Origin: Methylacidiphilum caldifontis
Lineage (GTDB): Bacteria > Verrucomicrobiota > Verrucomicrobiia > Methylacidiphilales > Methylacidiphilaceae
Assembly (NCBI RefSeq): GCF_017310505.1
Contig: NZ_CP065957.1
Location: 744,001 to 808,000, forward strand
Reading direction: 5' to 3'
Length of the DNA stretch: 64,000 nt
A program made the translations under genes and the position numbers. This document shows, piece by piece, positions 17,511 through 27,134 of the stretch. How positions within the stretch are numbered: position 1 is the stretch's first letter; every line of letters starts with the position of its first letter. The notes beneath the pieces were generated by a model that searched no databases, was not told the DNA's origin, and was given only the letters and a program-made list of their open reading frames with translations.

Positions 17511-18638
17511 ATGCAGAAACAAATTTCTAGCTCCTCCTTTCAGAAGCGGATAAAACCTTTTCTTTGTACTTTATTAATCCTGATTTTTTTATCTCAATTT
17601 ATGGAAGGCAAAGAACTTGTGATCATTGATCAAGATGGAGCTGGCCCTGGTGGGACAGATATGCAATCGTTGTTATTAGCCTTAGAAATCCCTCAAATCG
17701 AAATTCTAGGTATAATTATCACAAGCGGGGATTGCTGGAGAGATGAGGGTCTTTTACATACCCTAAGGCTTCTGGAGATTGCAGCCAAACCCTCCGTTCC
17801 AGTTATCCCCGGAGCTGTTTACCCTCTTGTTAATTCAAAGAAAGAAACATTATTAAGAGAAAAACTCTTCGGAAAACTTTTCTATAAGGGCGCATGGAAC
17901 AGCCAATATAATGGTCGGAATAGCCATCCGCCACTTTTCTATTATGAAGACCCATTTCAACCTCCGGCTCCCATAGAAGGCATGCCATCGGTCAAAAAAA
18001 CTCAAGCCAACGCCGTCGATTTTCTCATCCAGTCAGCAAAGAATCACCCATCTGAAATAACCCTTGTTGCTCTAGGGCCGATGACCGACATCGCTTTGGC
18101 TTGTAGACTTTATCCCGAATTTCCAAAACTCATAAAAAAACTCGTTTTTATGGGAGGAAGTTTTAACCCTGTAACGAGCGATCCTGAATGGGCCGAAAAT
18201 CCCCGTTTCGAATTCAATTTCTTTTGGGATCCCGAAGCTGCTCACATCGTTTTAACAAGTCCTTGGAATGAGATCGAAGGCTATCCGGTGGATATTGGCC
18301 TTGACACCGTGATGAACGAAGAACTGATCGAGGCATTCGATAAACAAAAATCTAATATCAGCCAATATATAAAAAAATATGCCTGGAAGAATCAACCCAT
18401 GTGGGATGAAATCGCTGTAGCTTGCTGGACAAATCCCTCTTTAATAGTTAAAAAAACAGCACTGTTTGTGGATGTGGATATATCCCATAGTGCAAGCTAT
18501 GGTAACACGATCAGCTGGCAGCCTGGGTTAGAACCAGATTGGAAAGAAAAAAAGCTACAAATCATCAAAAAGATTGATAGATTAAGGTTTTATCGTTATT
18601 TTATCGACACATTGCAATCCCAAGACAGTCAAAAATAA
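17511..18638 (+). CDS. Exported nucleoside hydrolase-like protein
   Basis: It should cleave nucleosides to base and ribose. A signal segment (PFLCTLLILIFLSQFMEG) precedes the IU-nucleoside hydrolase fold. The calcium-binding N-terminal motif is an expanded form, IIDQDGAGPGGTDMQS, instead of DxDxGxDD. The rest is typical: IIITSGDCWRDE, PVIPGA, VALGPMTDIALACRL, LVFMGGSFN and EFNFFWDPEAAHIVL. Export is unusual for this family, which is mostly cytosolic. It heads a same-strand run ending in complete pyrimidine base catabolism, so extracellular or periplasmic nucleosides are the likely substrate. Specificity for pyrimidines is an inference from context. Confidence 0.8.
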   Translation: MQKQISSSSFQKRIKPFLCTLLILIFLSQFMEGKELVIIDQDGAGPGGTDMQSLLLALEIPQIEILGIIITSGDCWRDEGLLHTLRLLEIAAKPSVPVIPGAVYPLVNSKKETLLREKLFGKLFYKGAWNSQYNGRNSHPPLFYYEDPFQPPAPIEGMPSVKKTQANAVDFLIQSAKNHPSEITLVALGPMTDIALACRLYPEFPKLIKKLVFMGGSFNPVTSDPEWAENPRFEFNFFWDPEAAHIVLTSPWNEIEGYPVDIGLDTVMNEELIEAFDKQKSNISQYIKKYAWKNQPMWDEIAVACWTNPSLIVKKTALFVDVDISHSASYGNTISWQPGLEPDWKEKKLQIIKKIDRLRFYRYFIDTLQSQDSQK

Positions 18639-18710
18639 ACGGGTTTTTCTTTCCTGAGCGGTCAACGAGTTAACCGATGCAAAAATTTTTACAAAAACTC
18701 TAAAACAAAA

Positions 18711-20009
18711 ATGGAAATAATCCAAGAATCTGTTTCCTGTCTTTCCCTTGCCCAAGCAATATCTGAAGCCAGTCGCTGTCTTTACTGTTGGCATCCACCT
18801 TGCGTTTTAAGCTGCCCTACGGGTATTGAAATCCCCAAGTTTATCAAGAGGATTGAAACAGAAGATATGAGAGGGGCAGCTGCGGTGATTTTGAAAGACA
18901 ATATTCTTGGCGGAACTTGCGGAAGGGTCTGCCCTGTAGAAGAACTTTGCGAGAAGGCCTGTGTTCTTAATCAGTTGGAACAAAGACCTGTTTCAATTGG
19001 AAAGCTCCAACGCTTTGCCATCGATTCGTTCTTGACCCATCATCATTTCAAACCCAGGGTCAAGCTGCCTTCGAAGCAAAAGGTGGCCATCATCGGTTCA
19101 GGCCCTGCAGGACTTAGCTGTGCTGCCACTTTAGCCAAGGCAGGGATTGAAGCCTGCATTTTTGAAAAAAAAGAGTTGCCTGGTGGTCTTTCCACTTATT
19201 GTATTCCGTCCTTCCGTGAACCACTCGAAGTAGCCTTAAGAGAAGTCGAAGAAATTCAAAACCTGGGCGTAGAGATTCAAACCAAAAAAGAGCTGGGCAG
19301 GGATATCGAACTAGAAGGGCTACTCAAAGAGTTCGAAGCCGTATTTTTAGCCACCGGGTTAAGTGGGAGTCCAAGATTAGGAATGGCCCATGAAGAATAT
19401 TTCTTAGATGCACTCCAGTTCCTTTCCCTGGCTAAACTCAATCCTCTCTCCCTTTCTTTTTGTAAGCATATAGTGATTATAGGGCTAGGGAACAGCGCTA
19501 TTGATTGTGCCCTTGTTGCCAAAAAAATAATCAAGGCTAATGTCTCTATTATTTATAGAAAAAGGCTTGAAGAATCCCCTGCTTATCCAGCAGAGATAGA
19601 AAAGTTGATGAAAGAAACCATTAATATTCAAACTCAATCGACTGTTACTGCTGCAGTCATTGAAGAAAACCGGCTGATTGGGGTTTACTGCAGTCAATTA
19701 GATGATCCTGGTTGCTTTGACAAAAGAAGGAGATTAAAAGAAAAAAAGGAGTTTTTTCTCCCCGTCGATCTCGTTGTTCGTGCTACAGGCCAGCAAAAAC
19801 CCTTTTGGTTACAGAAAATGCATATCGAACTGGATGAAAAGGGATTCATCAAGGTCAACGAAAAGTACGAAACTTCTGTGCCTAGGGTATATGCCGGTGG
19901 AGATTGTATCCGCACCCATGGCCTATTCTCCACTGTCCATGCAGTAGAAGATGGGAAAAGGGCTGCATTTTATATTGCACAATCTTTTCAAAAAAAGGTT
20001 TTTGTCTAG
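18711..20009 (+). CDS. preT: Dihydropyrimidine dehydrogenase, NAD(P)H-binding subunit
   Basis: It carries electrons from NAD(P)H to PreA. The N-terminal alpha-helical domain has two [4Fe-4S] cysteine clusters (CLYCWHPPCVLSCPTGIEIP and GGTCGRVCPVEELCEKACV). An FAD site (AIIGSGPAGLSCAATLAKAG) and a nucleotide site (IIGLGNSAIDCALVAKK) follow, with the C-terminal GGDC motif typical of this flavoprotein class. At 432 residues it matches E. coli PreT (about 412). GltD-type glutamate synthase subunits look alike, but the adjacent preA, two bases downstream, decides the call. Confidence 0.9.
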   Translation: MEIIQESVSCLSLAQAISEASRCLYCWHPPCVLSCPTGIEIPKFIKRIETEDMRGAAAVILKDNILGGTCGRVCPVEELCEKACVLNQLEQRPVSIGKLQRFAIDSFLTHHHFKPRVKLPSKQKVAIIGSGPAGLSCAATLAKAGIEACIFEKKELPGGLSTYCIPSFREPLEVALREVEEIQNLGVEIQTKKELGRDIELEGLLKEFEAVFLATGLSGSPRLGMAHEEYFLDALQFLSLAKLNPLSLSFCKHIVIIGLGNSAIDCALVAKKIIKANVSIIYRKRLEESPAYPAEIEKLMKETINIQTQSTVTAAVIEENRLIGVYCSQLDDPGCFDKRRRLKEKKEFFLPVDLVVRATGQQKPFWLQKMHIELDEKGFIKVNEKYETSVPRVYAGGDCIRTHGLFSTVHAVEDGKRAAFYIAQSFQKKVFV

Positions 20010-20011
20010 TT

Positions 20012-21319
20012 ATGATCGACCTCTCGATTAATTTTGCAGGAATCCATAGTCCCAATCCTTTTTGGCTAGCCTCTGGACCGCCAACCAATAGCGCTAAGCA
20101 AATCCACGAAGCTTTTGAAGCAGGATTCGGTGGAGCGGTATGGAAAACGATTGGGGCAAAAGTAATTAACGTTTCCAATCGGTATGCTCTCTATAAGAGA
20201 GGCAACAAAATCCTGGGCATGCATAATCTTGAACTGATTTCAGATCGGCCCCTTTCAATCAATCTTAAAGAAATTCAAGAAATCAAAAAACTATGGCCAA
20301 GACGGGCTCTAATCGTATCTATCATGGAAGAATATGATCGCAAAAAATGGGAAGAGCTCGCCCTGAAAGTGGAAGATACTGGAGCCGATGGTATTGAACT
20401 TAACTTCGGCTGTCCCCATGGAATGCCTGAAAGAGGAACAGGCAGCAAAATTGGTCAAGATCCAGCTCTTTGTGCAGAAGTTACTTCCTGGGTAAGAAGG
20501 GTAAGCTCTTTACCCCTTATTGTCAAACTCACCCCCAACGTCACGGATATCAGGCGTACAGCACAGGCTGCGCTCTTGGGTGGAGCATCAGCCTTAAGTT
20601 TGATTAACACCGTTGAATCCCTAATGGGAGTAGACATCGATACCTTTGAAGTTTTGCCTAATATTGGAGCTAAGAGTAGTCAGGGAGGTTACTCGGGAGA
20701 AGCAATTAAGCCTATTGCCCTTAATTTGACTGCAAAAGTTGCTTCTATGGAACAGGTGCAAAGCAACCGCATACCTATTTCTGCAATGGGGGGCATATCA
20801 AATTGGAGGGATAGTGTCGAATTTTTACTTCTTGGGGCAACTTCTTTACAAATCTGCACAGCGGTCATGCTAAAGGGGTTTAGAATTATAGAGGAGCTGC
20901 TTTCTGGACTTAAAAATTGGATGAGATCCAAAGATTTTAGTACTCTTTCTGAATTCAGGGGAAAATCTCTTTGTAAAGTTGTCCCTTTTTCAGAACTTGA
21001 CACTACTTTTAGAACAGTTGCCCGAATCAATACGCAGAAATGCATCGGTTGCAATCTCTGTTATGTCGTTTGCGATAATAGTGCTCATCAATGCATCGAG
21101 TTGGATGAAAATGACGCTCTTGCTTCTGGGCAAGCCCATTTGAAAGAGAAAAATAGGCATTTTCCTCAAGTCAAGGAACAGGATTGTGTTGGTTGTGCCT
21201 TATGTTACCACGTTTGCCCTGCTGATTCCTGTATAGAGTTGATCATGGCCAATCCGATCGAAAAAAAGACCGCAGGCAATGAAACCAGTCCAACAGCTTT
21301 AGCTGCAAGTCTTTTCTAA
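20012..21319 (+). CDS. preA: Dihydropyrimidine dehydrogenase, catalytic subunit
   Basis: It reduces uracil and thymine to their dihydro forms. The ATG at 20012 starts the family sequence (MIDLSINFAGIHSPNPFWLA); the frame is open further left but overlaps preT. The FMN barrel shows GIELNFGCPHGMPERGTG, VKLTPNVTDI, SLINTVESLMGVDID, GGYSGEAIKPIALNL and ISAMGGISNW. The C-terminus has two [4Fe-4S] motifs (CIGCNLCYVVC and CVGCALCYHVCP). The 435-residue size is that of bacterial PreA. A stop-start gap of two bases from preT means the subunits are co-translated. Confidence 0.93.
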   Translation: MIDLSINFAGIHSPNPFWLASGPPTNSAKQIHEAFEAGFGGAVWKTIGAKVINVSNRYALYKRGNKILGMHNLELISDRPLSINLKEIQEIKKLWPRRALIVSIMEEYDRKKWEELALKVEDTGADGIELNFGCPHGMPERGTGSKIGQDPALCAEVTSWVRRVSSLPLIVKLTPNVTDIRRTAQAALLGGASALSLINTVESLMGVDIDTFEVLPNIGAKSSQGGYSGEAIKPIALNLTAKVASMEQVQSNRIPISAMGGISNWRDSVEFLLLGATSLQICTAVMLKGFRIIEELLSGLKNWMRSKDFSTLSEFRGKSLCKVVPFSELDTTFRTVARINTQKCIGCNLCYVVCDNSAHQCIELDENDALASGQAHLKEKNRHFPQVKEQDCVGCALCYHVCPADSCIELIMANPIEKKTAGNETSPTALAASLF

Positions 21320-21344
21320 GATAAAACAAAGAGGGATCATTCTT

Positions 21345-22754
21345 ATGGAAACTGTCATCAAGAATGCCAGGGTTGTTACTGGAGATGGCATTCTAGAAGG
21401 AATAGAGGTGGGAATAGAAAATGGCAAAATTGCAGCGTTAGATAAAAACCTTTCCGGCCAAAAAATAATCGATGCCCAAGGAAAATATCTTATTCCAGGA
21501 GGAATCGATGTTCATACCCATCTGGATACTTTTTTTGGAGGGATGCAAACCGCTGACGATTTTACTTCAGGTCATCTTGGAGCCATTGCAGGGGGAACAA
21601 CGACTCACCTTAATTTCTGTTTTCCCGAAAGAGGGCAAAGCCTAATCGAGGCTTTGTCCTACTGGATCAATAAGGCTCATGGTGATGCTTTAATCGACTA
21701 TGGGTTTCATGCGGTAATCCAAGATGAGAGTCATCTGCAAGAACTCCCGCAGCTTATTGAAATGGGCATAAGCAGCATAAAATGCTTTTTGGCCTATAAG
21801 GACAAACTGCAAATTAATGACGAACTTTTTTATAAAACCGTTGAAAAGGCAAAGGAACTAGGAATTGTAACAATGGTTCATGCCGAAAATGGAACCCTCA
21901 TTGATTACCTGGTTAGAAAAGCAATGGCTCATCAATGGATCTCGCCACTCTTTCATGCTAAAACTAGGCCCCCGGAATTTGAAGCTCAGTCTATCCATTT
22001 CGCTGCAACCGTTGCCTCTGTCCTCAGAGCTCCCCTTTATATTGTTCATCTCAGTTCTAAGCAGGGGCTAGAAGAAGTTATCCGGGCAAAGCGCTCAGGC
22101 ACTTTTCTCTGGACAGAGACCTGTCCTCAATACCTTTTTTTCACCGAAAAAGATCTTCAAAGAAAGGGAAAATCTGCCGGGCTCGAAGATTTTGAAGGGG
22201 CTAAATGGATCTGTTCTCCTCCTTTAAGAAAAGAAGAAGATCGGAATGCACTCTGGGACGGCCTTTTTTCGGGAACAATTGATGTGGTGTCCTCTGACCA
22301 TTGTTCATTTCATTTCATAGGTCAAAAAACACGAGGGTTAAAAGATTTTTCTAAAATTCCAAGTGGTGTCCCAGGGATAGAAGAACGGATGATCCTCCTT
22401 TTTTATTATGGCTGCATGAAAAGAAAGTTGCCCCTCGAGCGGTTTGTACTCTTAAACTCTGAACTTCCAGCAAGGATTTTTGGCTTGGATGGTATAAAAG
22501 GAAAAATCGCTGTTGGTTACGACGCCGATGTTGTCATATGGGATCCCCAAATCAAGAAAACTTTGTCAGTCCATTCCCACCATATTCGCTTAGACTACAA
22601 TCTCTACGAAGGTTTTTACATCGAAGGCGGACCAGAAATGGTGATGCTCCGCGGTCAAATTATTTATAACAACGGCCAATTTTATGTTAAAAAAGCTAAC
22701 GGCCAGTTCCTTTTTCGATCTCCCCCTTCGATACTCAACTGCCCTACACCATGA
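21345..22754 (+). CDS. hydA: Dihydropyrimidinase (D-hydantoinase)
   Basis: It opens the dihydrouracil ring to N-carbamoyl-beta-alanine. The binuclear zinc amidohydrolase residues are visible: DVHTHLD (two His), the carboxylated Lys in SSIKCFLAYKDK, MVHAEN, YIVHLSS and the catalytic Asp in SSDHCSF. At 469 residues it is the family length, and the C-terminal DADVVIWDP strand is typical. Allantoinase or hydantoinase is the alternative, but preTA directly upstream and the M20 enzyme downstream argue for the pyrimidine pathway. Its stop overlaps the next start (ATGA). Confidence 0.9.
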   Translation: METVIKNARVVTGDGILEGIEVGIENGKIAALDKNLSGQKIIDAQGKYLIPGGIDVHTHLDTFFGGMQTADDFTSGHLGAIAGGTTTHLNFCFPERGQSLIEALSYWINKAHGDALIDYGFHAVIQDESHLQELPQLIEMGISSIKCFLAYKDKLQINDELFYKTVEKAKELGIVTMVHAENGTLIDYLVRKAMAHQWISPLFHAKTRPPEFEAQSIHFAATVASVLRAPLYIVHLSSKQGLEEVIRAKRSGTFLWTETCPQYLFFTEKDLQRKGKSAGLEDFEGAKWICSPPLRKEEDRNALWDGLFSGTIDVVSSDHCSFHFIGQKTRGLKDFSKIPSGVPGIEERMILLFYYGCMKRKLPLERFVLLNSELPARIFGLDGIKGKIAVGYDADVVIWDPQIKKTLSVHSHHIRLDYNLYEGFYIEGGPEMVMLRGQIIYNNGQFYVKKANGQFLFRSPPSILNCPTP

Positions 22755-23989
22755 TGCAACTCGATCCTAAAAGAACAATATCCGCACTCCGGGAACTCAG
22801 AGCCTTAACCGAAAACAACAAAGGAGCCCAGAGAGTCGCTTTTAGCCCAACTTGGCAAAAAGCAAGAGATTGGTTTCTCAACCAACTTCGGGATCTTCCC
22901 TGTCATATTCGAATGGATGAGGCGGGTAATCTATGGGTTAAAATCAAGGGTAAAAGCCCAAAAGAACTTTGGATCGGAGGGCATCTTGATTCGGTTCCAG
23001 CAGGAGGATGGCTTGATGGAACCTTTGATCTGCTTGCAGGCTTAGAAGTGCTAAGAACCTTCGGGAAGAGCATTCCTCCTCTAACCCTCTGCTTGGTGGA
23101 TTGGGCTGATGAGGAAGGAAGCCGATTTGGAAGAAGTCTTCTAGGATCCAGTGCTGTGTCGGGAAGTCTGAAAAAAGAAGAGATATTTTCTTTAAAAGAT
23201 AGCTCTGGGATTTTTCTTTGCGATGTCCTAAGTGATTATGGGCTCGATCCAGAAAAAGTTACTGAAGCCTCAAAGCAAAAGATTAACGCAGCAGCCTATC
23301 TGGAAGTGCACATCGAACAGGGGCCTGTGCTCGAAAATTTATCCTTACCTCTTGGAGCTGTCATAGGCACCGCGGGGGTTATAAGGCAGCGGTTGATTTT
23401 TAATGGAATTTCAAATCACTGTGGTTCTACTCCGATGGATCTTAGGAAAGATGCCTTGGTAGGTGCTTCTCGACTGATCCTGTTCCTGCGCAGTGTAGCC
23501 TATAGATACAAAGGAGTAGCCACGGCAGGATGTTGCGAGATCGAACCGGGAGTGGTAACCGCGATTCCCGGTATCTGTCGGTTGACTATCGATCTGCGTA
23601 ATTTAAACAAAACGAACCTTGAAAAGATGTGGAACGAAACATTTGCCGAGGCGCAAAGGATCGTTCAAGAAGAAGGATTATCGTTGGACTGTGAGAACCT
23701 TATGCAGATTGATCCTGTTTTGTTTCATCCACAACTGGTAGAACTCTGTAAGCAGTCCATACTCGAAGTAGTGCCTCAAGTCCATACAATGGGATCTGGA
23801 CCACTCCATGATGGGACTGAAATGGCCAAAGCGGGTATACCTTCAGCTATGATGTTTGTCCAGAGTAAAGGGGGAATATCCCATAATCCAAAAGAAGACT
23901 CCGATCTTGAACACCTTGAGTTGGCTGTTATCGCCCTAGAGAAATGGGTAAAAAAGACAATCGATTGGATAGTTCAGTCATACCCTTAA
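22751..23989 (+). CDS. M20-family N-carbamoyl-beta-alanine amidohydrolase (beta-ureidopropionase type)
   Basis: It should hydrolyse N-carbamoyl-beta-alanine to beta-alanine, CO2 and ammonia. Metal-site motifs of the AllC/HyuC group are present: GGHLDSVPAGGWLDGTFD, DEEGSRFGRSLLGSSAVSG and YLEVHIEQGPVLE, with the dimerisation domain and a final GSGPLHDGTEMA. The 412-residue length fits. The family also includes allantoate amidohydrolase and N-carbamoyl-L-amino-acid hydrolase, and sequence alone does not separate them. Operon position favours the pyrimidine role. The beta-alanine could feed pantothenate synthesis. Confidence 0.85.
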   Translation: MMQLDPKRTISALRELRALTENNKGAQRVAFSPTWQKARDWFLNQLRDLPCHIRMDEAGNLWVKIKGKSPKELWIGGHLDSVPAGGWLDGTFDLLAGLEVLRTFGKSIPPLTLCLVDWADEEGSRFGRSLLGSSAVSGSLKKEEIFSLKDSSGIFLCDVLSDYGLDPEKVTEASKQKINAAAYLEVHIEQGPVLENLSLPLGAVIGTAGVIRQRLIFNGISNHCGSTPMDLRKDALVGASRLILFLRSVAYRYKGVATAGCCEIEPGVVTAIPGICRLTIDLRNLNKTNLEKMWNETFAEAQRIVQEEGLSLDCENLMQIDPVLFHPQLVELCKQSILEVVPQVHTMGSGPLHDGTEMAKAGIPSAMMFVQSKGGISHNPKEDSDLEHLELAVIALEKWVKKTIDWIVQSYP

Positions 23990-24029
23990 AAATAGTCTTT
24001 TAAGAATATCCCTTCGTTAAATTCCCTTT

Positions 24030-24692
24030 TTATTGCTGACCTTGGACCGAAAGAGAAAGCTGTTTTTTTGGGTAATGTTTGATGTGGAACTGAACAGGAA
24101 TGATCACTTGCGAGGCTATCGGGGTGTTCCCTTTCCTTGCGGGATGGAGCTTCCACCTTCTTACAGCATTTAAAGCCATGGAGTCAAGCCCTTGATCCCC
24201 GGAGGATTTATAAAGACGTACAGATTTGACATGGCCTGTATGGGACACATCAGCTAAAATGTAAGATACCCATGTTTTTTTGGGTACAGCATGATGGTCA
24301 GAAGAGGATCTTGGATTCATTGAAGAAGCGAACCGAACGCAAATGATCTTCTTTCTTATCGATTGATCACCGGCTTTCTTGGAAGAAAATTTCCACTGTT
24401 TTGCCGAAAACAAGGCGGTTTCATCAAGATCTGGATATCCCGAAGATTTGTAAATCTTGGCTGATTTTATCCCTCCATCTGGATAAATTTCAACTTGGAT
24501 ATACACTTTGCGATTTTCTCTTCTCCTATGTCTTGTCCATTGATAATCGCTGGAATCATTGGAATTTTCGAATCGAGATCTGCTACTTTGGGAGTTATCA
24601 GCCCTAAGGGGGATAAATGATAACCCAAAGAGAATAAGGGAAAAAAGCAAAATTACTTTAAAGTCGTATTTCTTTTCCAATGGGTTTAACAA
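24030..24692 (-). CDS. Exported protein with two tandem TonB C-terminal-like domains
   Basis: A membrane or signal segment (FKVILLFSLILFGLSFIPL) is followed by a polar linker. Two copies of the TonB C-terminal fold come next: YIQVEIYPDGGIKSAKIYKS with YPDLDETALFSAKQWKF, and YILADVSHTGHVKSVRLYKS with QGLDSMALNAVRRWKLHPA. The usual Pro/Glu/Lys-rich spacer is short. A single copy is normal for energy transducers, and no ExbB/ExbD lies nearby. The protein may therefore be a periplasmic adaptor, not a true TonB. It converges with the pyrimidine operon. Confidence 0.8.
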   Translation of the reverse strand: MLNPLEKKYDFKVILLFSLILFGLSFIPLRADNSQSSRSRFENSNDSSDYQWTRHRRRENRKVYIQVEIYPDGGIKSAKIYKSSGYPDLDETALFSAKQWKFSSKKAGDQSIRKKIICVRFASSMNPRSSSDHHAVPKKTWVSYILADVSHTGHVKSVRLYKSSGDQGLDSMALNAVRRWKLHPARKGNTPIASQVIIPVQFHIKHYPKKQLSLSVQGQQ

Positions 24693-25069
24693 GATGAGAT
24701 ATTCTAAAGCACTAAATATAAATATTAATTGAAAATAAAATATGAATTTTTGTTTTTCTAGGCAAGCTGAATAAAGTTTTAATCTTTTTTATGAAAGAAA
24801 TATTTTTGCTTTGAAACGTTTCTTCGTTTCTTTCTGATAACGACTGGAAGGAAAAAACTAAAGAACTCAAAGAGTGAGTTTGATGCCAAAACCCATATCT
24901 TGATGCCTAAAGGGCTTAGGGCAAGTTCCACCGGGAGTAAATCCTATAGTGAAGAAGACACTGTGGCCGTCGTCACAAGATGGCGGATAAACCGGCCAAG
25001 TTGAAGCAGAGCTTGAGCTTTCAACCTGTTTGGAAAGGTTCGAACAGGCCTGATGGAAGGGATCAATCT

Positions 25070-26047
25070 TTACACTTTTATCAAGCAATAGTCCTTTTCC
25101 TTTTCCCAATGAACCTCCGTTCCCAAAACGCTACATAAAGAAATCATTCTTTCAATGATTTGCTTAGCTTCCCTACCTTTAGCCCTTTGCGCTCTAAAAT
25201 TATCTATCCGTACGGGGTAAAGCCAAAGTGATAATACCTTTTTTCTTTCTATTCTTATCAGAAATACAAAACTCCAGTCATTTCGGAAGTAGGGATCTAC
25301 TGCATAATCATCGATAAAATCACCACATGAATAGAGAATCATCCCTCCATGAAAAACTTCAACAGCTCGAAAAACATGTGGAGAATGACCAAATACCAAG
25401 TCTGCCCCGCTATCTATCAATCGGTGAGCAAAATCTATATGCTCTAAAGGGACTTCAAATCCCCAGTTCGAACCCCAATGAGCCGAAACAATGAGAAAAT
25501 CTACCTTCGATTTCGTTTTTTTGACCAGTTTAAAAAGCCTCTGTGCCCTGGGATCATCCAACACGACTGGTACATAATGGATACCTCCTGCTCTTTCAGT
25601 AGCTTCCCAGGAAGGTTCATTATCGGTAAAGGCCAGGAAACCAATCCTAAATCCATGAACATCATCTATGGCCGGTCGGCTGCATTCAGCTAAATTCATT
25701 CCAGCCCCGCTATGGAGTATTCCTGCCGCATCAAGGCTGTCCAGCATTTCAGCCAAAGCTTCTGTTCCATAATCAAGGACATGGTTATTCGCTAAAGATA
25801 CCATTCTTATGCCAGCCTCTTTTAGCACTTCAATGTTCTTTAGTTGCGACCTGAACCGGAAAGTTTTTGGAGGAAGACCTTGGGGTTCGGGCAGATCGGT
25901 AAAAACACATTCCAAATTGCATCCTTTCCAATCTGAACACCGCAATAGTGGTAGAAGATCTCCCCACGGATAAGAAAAAGCTTCTTTTTCCAACACTTCG
26001 TTGAGAAGTCGTCCCAGCATCACATCGCCCACAAGAATAATCCTCAT
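25070..26047 (-). CDS. CapA-family metallophosphatase-fold protein
   Basis: It starts MRIILVGDVMLGRLLNEVLE (an ATG two codons earlier is possible) and has the CapA/PgsA domain pattern: NLECVFTD, SLANNHVLDYG, AGILHSGAGMN, VSAHWGSNW, GADLVFGHSPHVF and ILYSCGDFIDDY. CapA-like proteins take part in poly-gamma-glutamate export or act as metallophosphoesterases. The classical lipid or TM anchor is absent here and no capBC lies nearby, so a cytosolic phosphatase-like role is possible. Length of about 325 residues is typical. Confidence 0.85.
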   Translation of the reverse strand: MRIILVGDVMLGRLLNEVLEKEAFSYPWGDLLPLLRCSDWKGCNLECVFTDLPEPQGLPPKTFRFRSQLKNIEVLKEAGIRMVSLANNHVLDYGTEALAEMLDSLDAAGILHSGAGMNLAECSRPAIDDVHGFRIGFLAFTDNEPSWEATERAGGIHYVPVVLDDPRAQRLFKLVKKTKSKVDFLIVSAHWGSNWGFEVPLEHIDFAHRLIDSGADLVFGHSPHVFRAVEVFHGGMILYSCGDFIDDYAVDPYFRNDWSFVFLIRIERKKVLSLWLYPVRIDNFRAQRAKGREAKQIIERMISLCSVLGTEVHWEKEKDYCLIKV

Positions 26048-26053
26048 CACCAT

Positions 26054-26387
26054 TTCACAACCTAAAAAAAGATCGATTCTTATAAAAGCTTACCCGACAC
26101 AGCCTTTTTTTCGATATATTTTCTCTATCTAATGAACCCATAAAAATAAATTTTTTGAATTTAAAATTTAAATATGCTGAACGTCTTAAGCCTTACACAA
26201 GGAGTTAGGGAATTTTAATAAATAAAAGCTCTTTTTTTACTTTTTAATTCAGTTTGAACAGAACTTTCTCTTTTCGATCTAACCTAAAAATTGCTGTTAT
26301 ATAGGGGTTTAATCACTAAACCTTATAAAAATAATTGCTATGGAGGGGGAAAATAATAATCAATATTCACTATAGAATTAATAGAGA
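26054..26387. other. 334-bp AT-rich intergenic region
   Basis: It lies between the divergent capA-like and TauE/SafE genes and must hold both promoters. It has long A/T runs and no recognisable gene, tRNA or strong hairpin. Confidence 0.6.
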
Positions 26388-27134
26388 ATGAAATTTTACA
26401 TCGTTGGGTTTTTCGTTGCTTTTCTTATAGGGTTAACAGGCGTGGGAGGAGGGACGCTGACCGTTCCCGTGCTCATTATGCTTGGCATTGAACCTTCGAT
26501 AGCCGTTGGCATTTCCCTTGGGTTTTCTGCCCTGATTAAAATTCCTAGTTCCATAGTCTATTTTTTTAAAGGACATATCGAAAAAAAAACGTTATTTTAT
26601 CTTTCAGCGGGGGGGATTCCCGGGGTTATTTTAGGTTCGCTACTTTTGGGTAATATTTACAAGCACGATAAGCTTCGCTCCCTAATCCTTCTTATGATCG
26701 GGCTAACTCTGGTCATCTCCTCCCTAGTCAACCTATGGCACACCCTCAAAGATTACAGACCCACAACCAATAAGTATGCCATTCTATTGCCTCTGTTTGC
26801 TTTTTTAATCGGTTTTGAAGTAGGGACATCTTCTTCTGGGGCGGGAGCCTTAGGTACGCTTTTACTGTTGAGTCTAACGACTTTGAGTCCAAGTGACGTG
26901 GTGGGTACTGATATCACTTTTGGACTTATTCTATCCCTTATCGGGGGTGGGATTCATCTTTTTCAAGGATTAAGCGATACCAATATCATAGTTAAAATGG
27001 TTACAGGTGGAATTTTTGGAGCCATAGGAGGAGCGTTTGCCTGTATAATCTTTCCTAAGAAACCAGCACGAATTTTTCTTTTGCTCTGGTTGATTTTCGT
27101 CGGTTCCATGCTTTTTATAAGATCGCTTCGATAA
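26388..27134 (+). CDS. TauE/SafE-family membrane permease
   Basis: The 248-residue protein has about eight hydrophobic helices in two related halves. The first opens FFVAFLIGLTGVGGGTLTVP and PVLIMLGIEPSIAVGISLGF. The second opens PLFAFLIGFEVGTSSSGAGA and contains DVVGTDITFGLILSLIGGG. This is the internal duplication of the TauE/SafE family of sulfite, sulfoacetate or organic-anion exporters. The substrate is not decided by sequence, and no sulfur gene touches it. Sulfur-compound export would fit the methanethiol-oxidase-type gene 4 kb downstream, but that is speculative. Confidence 0.88.
   Translation: MKFYIVGFFVAFLIGLTGVGGGTLTVPVLIMLGIEPSIAVGISLGFSALIKIPSSIVYFFKGHIEKKTLFYLSAGGIPGVILGSLLLGNIYKHDKLRSLILLMIGLTLVISSLVNLWHTLKDYRPTTNKYAILLPLFAFLIGFEVGTSSSGAGALGTLLLLSLTTLSPSDVVGTDITFGLILSLIGGGIHLFQGLSDTNIIVKMVTGGIFGAIGGAFACIIFPKKPARIFLLLWLIFVGSMLFIRSLR

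Noticed and set aside
24867-25109. An 80-codon frame overlapping the end of the CapA-like gene
   Set aside because: It shares the first codons with capA in another frame, has no family resemblance and no ribosome site. A decayed remnant remains possible.
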